This document shows positions 1 to 6,466 of a stretch of 12,278 nucleotides of DNA, one piece after another. This DNA is from Thermoleophilia bacterium. Its GTDB lineage: Bacteria > Actinomycetota > Thermoleophilia > Miltoncostaeales > Miltoncostaeaceae. The notes below the pieces were generated by a model. It ran no database searches. It was given only the letters and a program-made list of their open reading frames with translations, and was not told where the DNA came from. The stretch spans positions 1 through 12,278 of the forward strand of contig JAOTZF010000018.1 in NCBI GenBank assembly GCA_029861485.1, given 5' to 3'. The first letter of the stretch is position 1. Each line of letters starts with the position of its first letter. A program made the translations under genes and the position numbers.

Positions 1-1522
1 CAGCCACGGGACCCGGGTGGCCGGGATCATCGGCGCACGCGGTAACGACGGAGTTGGCGTGAGCGGCACGACGTGGCGCGCACAGATGATGGGGCTGCGC
101 GTGCTCGACGCCACGGGCGCCGGCTCGATCGCCGACGTGGCGGCCTCGTTCCACTACGCCGGCCACCTCGACGCGCGCATCGTCAACGCCAGCCTTGGTG
201 CGGCAGGACTGACTTCCCGGGCCCTGTCGGACTCGATCGCCAACTACCCCGACACCCTTTTCGTCTTCGCGGCAGGCAACAACGGCACGAACAACGCGAC
301 GAGCCCGATCTTCCCGTGCGACCTCCCGCACCCGAACATCCTCTGCGCCACCTCAACCGATCAGTCGGACGTTCTTTCGAGCTTCTCGAACTTCGGCGCG
401 ACGTCGGTCGACATCGCGGCCCCTGGGGAGAACATCACCAGTACGGCCCGTGGCGGCAGCTACACGACCGACGATGGAACCTCTTTTGCGGCGCCATATG
501 CGGCCGGCGTCGCCGGTCTGGTGCTCGCGGCCAATCCCAGCGCGCGTACCTCGCAGCTGAAGGGCGCGATCACCGCGAGCGCGATGCCGCTCGCGAGCCT
601 TGCGGGCGCGACCGCGACCGGCGGTCGCCTCAACGCACCTGGCGCCCTTGCGAGCCTGCCGAGCTCCGGCGGAGCGCCAGTGGTCGCCACCGGAACCGCA
701 CGCTCGATCACGACGACCTCGGCTCGCCTCGCGGGGACCGTTGTGCCGAACGGCGGCCCCGCCTCCTACTACTTCGAGCACGGGCCCACGGCGGCCTACG
801 GTTCCCGCACCGGGATGTACCCGGGTGCAGCTGCCCAGCGCTCTGTGGACGCGCCGATCCGGAACCTGAGGCGCGACTCGGTCTACCACTACCGGATCGT
901 CGCGGTGGACTACGACGGCATCGCCTTTGGCCCCCATCGCGCCTTCCGCACGGCAGGGGCCAAGGCCTTTGTCAAGGTGAAGGTGGAGGGCAGAAGGACG
1001 AAGCTGCACCTCGGTCTTCCTCAGCGCACCACGGTCAGCGCCAAGCTCCAGCGGCTCACGATCGTGAAGCGCGGCAATAAACGCATCGCCACCTTCAAGA
1101 AGGTGAGGAACCTGCGCGCGCGCGCGCAGGCGGCCGGGCCCAAGCGCGCGCGCTCACTCGGTCGACTGTCGCCGGGGCGCTACCGCCTCAGCATCCGCTT
1201 GAAGTCTGGGACGGGAGTACGGAACGTGGTGCGCAACTTCCGCGTCAGTCCTCGCCGTCCGAAGCTCCTCACGGTTTCTACGGCCAAGGGAAAGCGCTTC
1301 GTGAACCTGATGCTCTACTCGGGAGCAGGTGTCAGCGGGCAGGTCCAACGCCTGCAGGGCCGGCAGTTCGTCAACGTTCGGCGGATCCGCGCGCGCGCGC
1401 TCGGCAGCGGCGAGCGGCGCCTCGCTGTGCCTCGCGGGCTTCGCAAGGGCCACTACCGCGTGAAGCTCGTGATCAACGAGGGCGGCCGCAAGACCGGCCG
1501 CGCCAAGCGCTTCCGCATCTAG
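1..1522 (+). CDS. Secreted subtilisin-like serine protease (peptidase S8), 5'-truncated
   Basis: This is the 3' part of a subtilase gene. The reading frame is open from base 2, so the signal peptide, any propeptide and the catalytic Asp motif lie outside the window. The catalytic His is in the first codons (SHGTRVAGIIGA, His codon at 5-7), the oxyanion-hole Asn is in AAGNNG (codon 278-280), and the nucleophile Ser is in GTSFAAP (codon 482-484). A Cys pair nine residues apart (CDLPHPNILC) may form a disulfide. After the protease domain comes an FN3-like module (about 680-950, with TSARLAGTV, YYFEHGPT and YHYRIVA), then about 185 residues very rich in Arg and Lys that look like two tandem copies of one beta-rich domain. 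No LPxTG sorting motif is seen. The gene ends at TAG 1520-1522, four bases from the stop of the convergent gene. The protease call is firm. Substrate and surface attachment are unknown. Confidence 0.93.
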   Translation, partial: SHGTRVAGIIGARGNDGVGVSGTTWRAQMMGLRVLDATGAGSIADVAASFHYAGHLDARIVNASLGAAGLTSRALSDSIANYPDTLFVFAAGNNGTNNATSPIFPCDLPHPNILCATSTDQSDVLSSFSNFGATSVDIAAPGENITSTARGGSYTTDDGTSFAAPYAAGVAGLVLAANPSARTSQLKGAITASAMPLASLAGATATGGRLNAPGALASLPSSGGAPVVATGTARSITTTSARLAGTVVPNGGPASYYFEHGPTAAYGSRTGMYPGAAAQRSVDAPIRNLRRDSVYHYRIVAVDYDGIAFGPHRAFRTAGAKAFVKVKVEGRRTKLHLGLPQRTTVSAKLQRLTIVKRGNKRIATFKKVRNLRARAQAAGPKRARSLGRLSPGRYRLSIRLKSGTGVRNVVRNFRVSPRRPKLLTVSTAKGKRFVNLMLYSGAGVSGQVQRLQGRQFVNVRRIRARALGSGERRLAVPRGLRKGHYRVKLVINEGGRKTGRAKRFRI

Positions 1523-1535
1523 CGCGCTAGCTGCG
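1514..1535. terminator. Near-perfect palindrome between convergent stop codons, possible bidirectional terminator
   Basis: The 12-bp core CTAGCGCGCTAG (1519-1530) is a perfect palindrome. Four further base pairs (CGCA/TGCG) flank it after one mismatch (T1518/C1531). The TAG stop of the protease and the TAG stop of the convergent c-di-GMP gene lie symmetrically inside it. A hairpin can form in transcripts of either strand, but neither side carries a U-tract, so an intrinsic terminator function is only a guess. Confidence 0.4.
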
Positions 1536-4481
1536 AGCCAGAAGTGTCGCGACCTCTTCTTCGCGCCCCTGCATGATCTGCTCGAGCGCGTGCACCGCGA
1601 CAGGCCAGAACTGCGTTCCTGCCTGAGCCCGACACTCCGCCAGCGCGCGCTCATCGCCGAGCCGTGGCCGGTAGTCGCGCGGTGAGGTCATCGCCACCCA
1701 GGCATCGGCAAGTGCGAGGATGCGCGCGCCTTCGGGGATTAGCTCGCCCACCAGGCGTCCGGGGTAGCCGCCGCCGTCCCAGTGCTCGTGGTGATGACGA
1801 ATCCAGCTGACCTGGTCTTCGTCGAGGACCTCGCCCGAGATGGTCGCCCCCACGTCGGCGTGGAGGCGGATCTTGGCCAGATCCTCATCCTCCAGCGAGC
1901 CACGTCGCACGCGGAGCTTCGCCGGCACGGCGACCCAACCCACGTCGTGGAGCAATGCCGCTTCGTGCAGGCGCGCGGCGTCGGCATCGGTCCAGCCGCA
2001 TCGCTCGGCGATTGCCGCGGCGAGTTGCGCCACGCGATCCGAGCGCGGAATCGCGCCAGGATCGGTCTCCTCCTCGATGCCGCGCACCAACGAATGCAGC
2101 CCGTCCTGGGCGCGGGCCCTCGCCACACCCGTGCGTCGGCCGCGCTGGCTGGGATCGGCGCCGATCTCGGGCGACCACGCGCCGGATTGGTCGCGGCCGT
2201 GCTGCTTGGCCCAGTAGAGGGCCGCGTCGGCTTGGCCGACCAGGCGCTCGGCATCGGCTCCGGCCGAGGCGGTCGCGACACCGAGTGAGATCGTGAGGGA
2301 CCCCACGTCCGGGAAGTCCCGCTCGCGAATCGCGAGCCGCGCTCGCTCGGCCGCCGTGAGCGCGCCACGGGCGTCGGTCTCGGTGAGAATCCAGGCGAAC
2401 TCCTCGCCGCCCACGCGTGCCACGAGGTCGCCCACGCGGGCCAGCTCGGTGAGGCGCGAGGCGACCTCGACCAGCACCTGGTCACCGGCCTGGTGCCCGT
2501 GAGTGTCGTTGACCATCTTGAAGTGATCGATGTCGGCAAGCACGAGCGATAGCTGCTGGCCTCCGCGCAACGACCGCGACACCTCATGACGCAGGCGCTC
2601 ATCGAAGGTGCGACGGTTGGCGAGACCCGTCAGCGGATCGGTGGAGGCGGCCGACTCGAGGCGGCGGCGGGCATCGTCGTTGGCGATCGCGAGCGAGGCG
2701 AGCTCGGCCAGGCCCTCGATGCCGCTCTCGGCGTGACGCGGCACCAGATCGCTGCTGGTGGTCTCGACGAAGACCACTCCCCAGATCTCCGAACCGGAGC
2801 GGATCGGTGCCGCCACCGAGGCGATGGGCTGGTCGGTTCGACGCGAGCCGAGGATGGTCGCGCGCAGCGGGTCGTCGGATTCGGACTCGCGATCGCTGAG
2901 CGCCAGCCGCGAGGGCACCACGCGGTCGTCCTCGGATGACCAGGCCACCACGACGCCGCTCTTGCGGCCGCCTGAGAACCGCGCAACGCCCCCGATGTCC
3001 CCGGCGGTGAGGCTACGCGCCTCACGGGCAACGAGCTTGAACACCGCGTCGGGGTCGATCTCCCGCGCCACCGCCGTCGCCACCGTCCGCAGCGCGGCCT
3101 GCTGAGCCGCAAGGGCGCGATTCTCGGCGTCACGCTCGCGCAGATGCCCCTCGGCGCGCTTTCGCGCGGTGATGTCCTTGACCGTGCAGACGTAGCCCGC
3201 CGTGCGCCGTCCGGGATCCGCGCGCTTGGCCACGCTGAGAATCGCCGGCACCTCATCGCCGTCGGAGTTGCTGAGCGTCAGCTCGAACTCGCCGACCCCG
3301 AGCACCGCGACCTCCTCGAGGATCTCGAAAAGGCGATCCGACTCGCTCTCGATGAGAAAGGCGAATGGCGGCTCAGAGCCGATCAGATCGGACTCCTCCA
3401 TGCCGACGATCTCCGCGAAACGGGCGTTTACGGTCTCGATCGCGAGGGTCTCTCCGAGCACGACAAGGCCGTCCTGAATCGCGGACACGACCGCGCGTGA
3501 GCGGTCCCGCTCACGGCGCACCATCTCAGAGGACCGCCGGCCTTCGCGCTCTCGCGCGGCTGCCAGCAGGAACAGCAAACCCACCAGGGCCGCCACCCCG
3601 AGACCGGTGAGAAGCACGATGCCCGGGGCGACCAGCGACCCGCGCAGCCCGGTGACCTCGACGTTGATCGGCACGCCGGCGATGTCGACCGTGTCGGAGC
3701 CGGAGCCGCCGTCCTCGGCGAAGGCCACCTCGACCCGCGCATCCCTCGGCGCTCCGGCGGCCGCGATCTCGGTGAGGCGATCGCGCTCGAGGCTGCCGGC
3801 GACGAAGCCGATCAGAGCCGCGCGACGCCCGGCCTGACCCCCGGGGTCGACCCCGCCGCGGTAGACCGGCTGGTAGGTGACGACGGCGCGCGGCCCTTCG
3901 GCGAGGCGTGCAGGACCGGCGGCGGCAGCTTGGGCGCTGTCGCGGGCTCGCTGGAGGGCAGCGCGAAGCTGTGGCTCACTCCAGTGATCCACCCCGACCG
4001 CTCCGTCAGCGGGAGCCCCCAGGCGCGCGGGAGCGATGGACGGGAAGTACACGGAGCGCCTGCCGGCCACCCCGGCGGAGCGGCCCTCCTCGAGCTGCAA
4101 GATCGGGCTCTGAAGGCCGCGCTCGAAGCGCGCCCGCTCGGCAGCCGACACCCGCGGAAGCCAGGAGACCTCGCTGAGGCCCGCCCTGAGGGGCGCCTCT
4201 GAGAGCTCCTGGAAGCGTTCGGCCGTGACATCCCCCCCTTGGGCGAGCGATGCGGAGAGCACCGCCAGCGACGAGCGCTGGGCCGAAGACTGAGCGTCGA
4301 TCCGCTGGGCGGCCTGGATCGCGGCGTCCTCCTGGATCGTCGATGCCCGCTGGTGGCTCTCGGCAAAGAGCCAGGCGGCGATGAGTGCCGTCACGACGAG
4401 TAACCCCACGACCAGAGCCAGGGGCAGGCCCGCGCGCCGAAAGGCGTCGCCGGCTTCGCGGGCTCGGGAGCGGCTACTCAT
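1527..4481 (-). CDS. Membrane sensor: CHASE-PAS-GAF-GGDEF-HD-GYP cyclic-di-GMP turnover protein
   Basis: A 984-residue multidomain signalling protein. A TM helix (about 18-40) and a second (about 284-309) bracket an extracytoplasmic CHASE-like sensor, recognised from SWLPRVSAAERARFE, YFPSIAP, the GVDHWSEP..RAALQRARDSAQ stretch and YQPVYRGG. A PAS domain (about 325-440, ending VCTVKDITARKRAE) and a GAF domain (about 465-605) follow. The GGDEF domain (about 613-765) starts STDPLTGLANRRTF, has metal-binding LADIDHFK (D650), the GGEEF active site (691-695) and an intact RxxD product-inhibition site (RVGD 682-685), so it should be an active diguanylate cyclase. The C-terminal HD-GYP domain (about 803-970) keeps HD (845-846), H874, HHHEHWDGGGYP and D926. 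It has Arg813 where the first conserved His is expected and Trp849 where HDxGK has Lys, so c-di-GMP hydrolysis may be impaired. The ATG at 4481 was chosen because the first TM follows directly. It is the last gene of the minus-strand block. Confidence 0.93.
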   Translation of the reverse strand: MSSRSRAREAGDAFRRAGLPLALVVGLLVVTALIAAWLFAESHQRASTIQEDAAIQAAQRIDAQSSAQRSSLAVLSASLAQGGDVTAERFQELSEAPLRAGLSEVSWLPRVSAAERARFERGLQSPILQLEEGRSAGVAGRRSVYFPSIAPARLGAPADGAVGVDHWSEPQLRAALQRARDSAQAAAAGPARLAEGPRAVVTYQPVYRGGVDPGGQAGRRAALIGFVAGSLERDRLTEIAAAGAPRDARVEVAFAEDGGSGSDTVDIAGVPINVEVTGLRGSLVAPGIVLLTGLGVAALVGLLFLLAAAREREGRRSSEMVRRERDRSRAVVSAIQDGLVVLGETLAIETVNARFAEIVGMEESDLIGSEPPFAFLIESESDRLFEILEEVAVLGVGEFELTLSNSDGDEVPAILSVAKRADPGRRTAGYVCTVKDITARKRAEGHLRERDAENRALAAQQAALRTVATAVAREIDPDAVFKLVAREARSLTAGDIGGVARFSGGRKSGVVVAWSSEDDRVVPSRLALSDRESESDDPLRATILGSRRTDQPIASVAAPIRSGSEIWGVVFVETTSSDLVPRHAESGIEGLAELASLAIANDDARRRLESAASTDPLTGLANRRTFDERLRHEVSRSLRGGQQLSLVLADIDHFKMVNDTHGHQAGDQVLVEVASRLTELARVGDLVARVGGEEFAWILTETDARGALTAAERARLAIRERDFPDVGSLTISLGVATASAGADAERLVGQADAALYWAKQHGRDQSGAWSPEIGADPSQRGRRTGVARARAQDGLHSLVRGIEEETDPGAIPRSDRVAQLAAAIAERCGWTDADAARLHEAALLHDVGWVAVPAKLRVRRGSLEDEDLAKIRLHADVGATISGEVLDEDQVSWIRHHHEHWDGGGYPGRLVGELIPEGARILALADAWVAMTSPRDYRPRLGDERALAECRAQAGTQFWPVAVHALEQIMQGREEEVATLLARS

Positions 4482-4496
4482 GCTTCGATGATGGCA

Positions 4497-4521
4497 CGCA
4501 TGGGGGCCGGAGCCACATGCG
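4497..4521 (-). other. Intergenic RNA hairpin with UNCG-type tetraloop between the HNH and c-di-GMP genes
   Basis: In the 48-base gap between the HNH stop and the next start, the minus-strand RNA can pair CGCAUG with CAUGCG. Across a small 1x2 internal loop it can also pair GGC with GCC around UCCG, which is a UNCG tetraloop closed by C-G. The hairpin starts 8 bases after the HNH stop and ends 15 bases before the downstream ATG. There is no U-tract. It could attenuate, mark an RNA processing site, or stabilise a 3' end. No clear Shine-Dalgarno precedes the downstream ATG. Confidence 0.4.
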
Positions 4522-4529
4522 CGAGGAGC

Positions 4530-5033
4530 TTAGATGCCTTCGGAAAGGTACGGCTCCCAACTAGACGGACGCTTCGGTACGGCCAGCGAGATGAATACCT
4601 GCGGCCCTGGCGCGCGTGGAGTGGAACGGATCGGCATGGCCGCCTCTGTCGGGAGGCGATCAGCCTTCCTCAGGTTGCAGGACGAGCACGCGGTCACCAG
4701 GTTGTCCCAGGTACCAGCTCCTCCACGGCTGCTGGGTACGACGTGGTCGACGGTAAGACGAGTGCGCGATCCGCAGTACTGGCACTCATAGCCGTCACGG
4801 GCGAAGACCGCCCGCCGGGAGATGCGACGCCCCTGATATCGGGGTACGCGCACGAAATAGGTGAGCCGGATGACCAGGGGTGCGGCGAAGCTGGAAGTGG
4901 CACTACGCAGGTACTTCGCGGCGCGCTCGAGCACCTCGGCCTTCTCCTTGAGTACGAGTACGACCGCACGTTTGAGCGAGCAAACGTTTATGGGCTCGTA
5001 CGTCGCGTTCAGAACAAGGACCTGGTCAGCCAC
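4530..5033 (-). CDS. HNH endonuclease domain protein
   Basis: A 167-residue protein of the small HNH endonuclease family (McrA/COG1403-like) common in actinobacterial chromosomes. The N-terminus reads ADQVLVLNATYEPINV, the typical opening of this family. The HNH domain has zinc pairs CQYC (84-87) and CSSC (116-119), the catalytic DH (96-97, in LTVDHVVPSSRGG) and the Asn of WDNLV (111), so all expected residues are present. The start is GTG 5033-5031: AAAGGAG lies 8 bases upstream, whereas the in-frame GTG at 5042-5040 has this Shine-Dalgarno directly against it with no spacing. Its neighbours are pheA (49 bases upstream) and the c-di-GMP gene (48 bases downstream). There is no partner methylase, integrase or intein, so a restriction or homing role is not supported. 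The biological role is unknown. Confidence 0.88.
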   Translation of the reverse strand: MADQVLVLNATYEPINVCSLKRAVVLVLKEKAEVLERAAKYLRSATSSFAAPLVIRLTYFVRVPRYQGRRISRRAVFARDGYECQYCGSRTRLTVDHVVPSSRGGAGTWDNLVTACSSCNLRKADRLPTEAAMPIRSTPRAPGPQVFISLAVPKRPSSWEPYLSEGI

Positions 5034-5041
5034 GCCGTCCA

Positions 5042-5048
5042 CTCCTTT
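5042..5048 (-). promoter_or_regulatory. Ribosome binding site deciding the HNH start
   Basis: The minus strand carries AAAGGAG 8 bases before GTG 5033. This favours that GTG over the earlier in-frame GTG at 5042, which overlaps the motif's edge. Confidence 0.6.
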
Positions 5049-5066
5049 CCGCCGGACCGCCCCGCC

Positions 5067-5082
5067 ACTGACCGCGGCCAGT
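5067..5082 (-). terminator. Hairpin directly after the pheA stop codon, weak terminator candidate
   Basis: Immediately after the pheA TAG, the minus-strand RNA reads ACUGGC-CGCG-GUCAGU: six pairs (one G-U) around a four-base loop. There is no following U-run, so it may be a partial terminator or 3'-end stabiliser between pheA and the HNH gene rather than a strong terminator. Confidence 0.35.
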
Positions 5083-5928
5083 CTAGCCCGAGCCTCGCTC
5101 CACGGGAAACGAGCCCAGGAAGGTCACGTCGGCAACTTCTTGTAACTCGATGGCGCTGATTGCGGCGTCTATGGAGAGATCGCGATCGCGACTGCCCTCG
5201 ATGTCGATGAAGAAGATGTACTTCCACAGGCCGGTCCTGGCCGGGCGACTCTCGAGCTTGGTGAGGTTGACGCCGCGCATTGCGAACTCCTGCAGGATCG
5301 CGAGCAGCGCGCCAGGACGATCCCTATTCAGGGCGCAGACGATGAACGTGGTGAAGCGGCCCGGGCCGGTCGCCTCCGCCGGGGTCTTGCCGATCAGAAC
5401 GAAGCGGGTGTGGCTGTCGGGGGCGTCGGCGATGTCCTCGGCGAGGATGGCACCGCCGTAGATTTCGGCCGCCCTCCGCGAGCCGATCGCCGCGTCGGCG
5501 CCGCTATCGGTGACCGCCTGCTGTACCGCCTCCGCGGTGGAGTTCGAGGCGACCACCTGGGCGTCGGGCAGTTGAGAATCGATGAAATGCCTGCATTGGG
5601 CCACCGCGTGAGGATGCGAGAGCACGCGGCTGACCGATTCCCGCGTTAGGCCGGGTCGGCCGATGAGGTGATGGCGTACGGGGTGCACGACCTCCGCTCG
5701 GATGAGCAGCGCGCCACCGGCGGCAACCAGCCGGTCGAGGGTCTCCGACACGGAGCCCTCCAGCGAGTTCTCGATCGGCACCAGGCATTCGGTCACCGCC
5801 CCTGCGCTCACCGCTGCAAAGCAGTCACGAACGGAGGCAAGGGGCTGAGCGTCGTCGGCGCTCCCGCGCAGTGCGATCAGCGCCTCCTCGGCAAACGTCC
5901 CAGCCGGTCCGAGGTAGCCGACGCTCAC
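5083..5928 (-). CDS. pheA: Prephenate dehydratase, monofunctional
   Basis: A 281-residue cytoplasmic enzyme that converts prephenate to phenylpyruvate in phenylalanine biosynthesis. The PDT domain (about 2-181) opens VGYLGPAGTFAEEAL and has PIENSLEGSV (51-60), SHPHAVAQC (104-112), and the catalytic-site HTRF (173-176) containing the essential Thr174. The C-terminal ACT domain (about 192-275) keeps DRPGALL (203-209) and the ESRP motif (226-229), the phenylalanine-binding elements, so feedback inhibition by phenylalanine is expected. There is no chorismate mutase domain, and length fits the monofunctional actinobacterial type. The start is GTG 5928-5926, because family homology begins right there and it forms a GTGA overlap with the DUF4446 stop. 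The frame stays open far upstream, but that extension lies antiparallel to no known motif and overlaps the DUF4446 gene. Confidence 0.96.
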   Translation of the reverse strand: MSVGYLGPAGTFAEEALIALRGSADDAQPLASVRDCFAAVSAGAVTECLVPIENSLEGSVSETLDRLVAAGGALLIRAEVVHPVRHHLIGRPGLTRESVSRVLSHPHAVAQCRHFIDSQLPDAQVVASNSTAEAVQQAVTDSGADAAIGSRRAAEIYGGAILAEDIADAPDSHTRFVLIGKTPAEATGPGRFTTFIVCALNRDRPGALLAILQEFAMRGVNLTKLESRPARTGLWKYIFFIDIEGSRDRDLSIDAAISAIELQEVADVTFLGSFPVERGSG

Positions 5929-6461
5929 TCTTCGGCGTCCTCGGGCCCAGCTGGTGGTCGCAGCGACGGGAGGGGCTCGCCGATGGCCAGCTCGACGGCC
6001 TTGTACTCCTCGGGCGACAGGCGCTGCGGCGATCGGCCTGCGTGAATCTCCTTGAGGTACACCCGAGCGTGGTCGCGGGCGTGCAGGGAGGTGATCACCG
6101 TGCCGTTTCGGGCCTCGTCGAGCAGGGCGATCGACCAGCTCTGCTGGCCCCCCATGTCGCGGTAGGCGTCGTAGCGGACCAGGCCTTGAAAGCGGATGGC
6201 GGCGCGCAGCGCGCGATCGACGAAGCGCTGCCGCTCGTCGATCTCGCCCTTCAGGTCGCCCAGCTGATCCTCGAGACGGCGCTGGGAGAGCTGCAACGCG
6301 CTCTGACGATCGATCAGGCTGGCGGGTGAGCCGTCGGGCATCAAGACCCGCTGTGTCGCGCGCAGGCGGCGGATCGACAGCCACAGAGCGACCCCGAGAA
6401 GGACGGCGATGACACCGGGCGCCGCGGCCAGGCCGAGGAGCCAGAGCGGCGTGTCGTCCAC
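5925..6461 (-). CDS. DUF4446 family membrane-anchored protein
   Basis: A 178-residue protein with one N-terminal TM helix (about 7-29), a heptad-like, probably coiled-coil stretch (about 48-80), and the DUF4446 domain (about 85-160). The domain is recognised from RFQGLVRYDAYRDMGGQQSWS, IALLDEARNGTVITSLHARD, ARVYLKEI and LSPEEYKAVE. The function of this family is not known to me. The start is GTG 6461, 5 bases after the stop of the upstream CARDB-like gene, without a clear Shine-Dalgarno, and the predicted TM would be lost with any later start. Its stop overlaps the pheA start by 4 bases (GTGA), so the two are probably translationally coupled. The bulk of the protein is predicted to be cytoplasmic. 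Confidence 0.88.
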   Translation of the reverse strand: MDDTPLWLLGLAAAPGVIAVLLGVALWLSIRRLRATQRVLMPDGSPASLIDRQSALQLSQRRLEDQLGDLKGEIDERQRFVDRALRAAIRFQGLVRYDAYRDMGGQQSWSIALLDEARNGTVITSLHARDHARVYLKEIHAGRSPQRLSPEEYKAVELAIGEPLPSLRPPAGPEDAEE

Positions 6462-6466
6462 GCTGG

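Noticed and set aside
4488..5159. Plus-strand ORF opposite the HNH gene
   Set aside because: It is the antisense of a gene with intact catalytic motifs and shows no recognisable domain.
5178..5190. GATCGCGATCGCG motif, possible repeat or methylation hotspot
   Set aside because: There is only this one copy in the region I compared, and it simply encodes Ser-Arg-Asp-Arg-Asp at the end of pheA.
5929..6384. In-frame upstream extension of pheA to 6384
   Set aside because: It overlaps the well-supported DUF4446 gene on the same strand, is rich in Arg/Pro as expected of an out-of-frame reading, and prephenate dehydratase homology starts exactly at GTG 5928.
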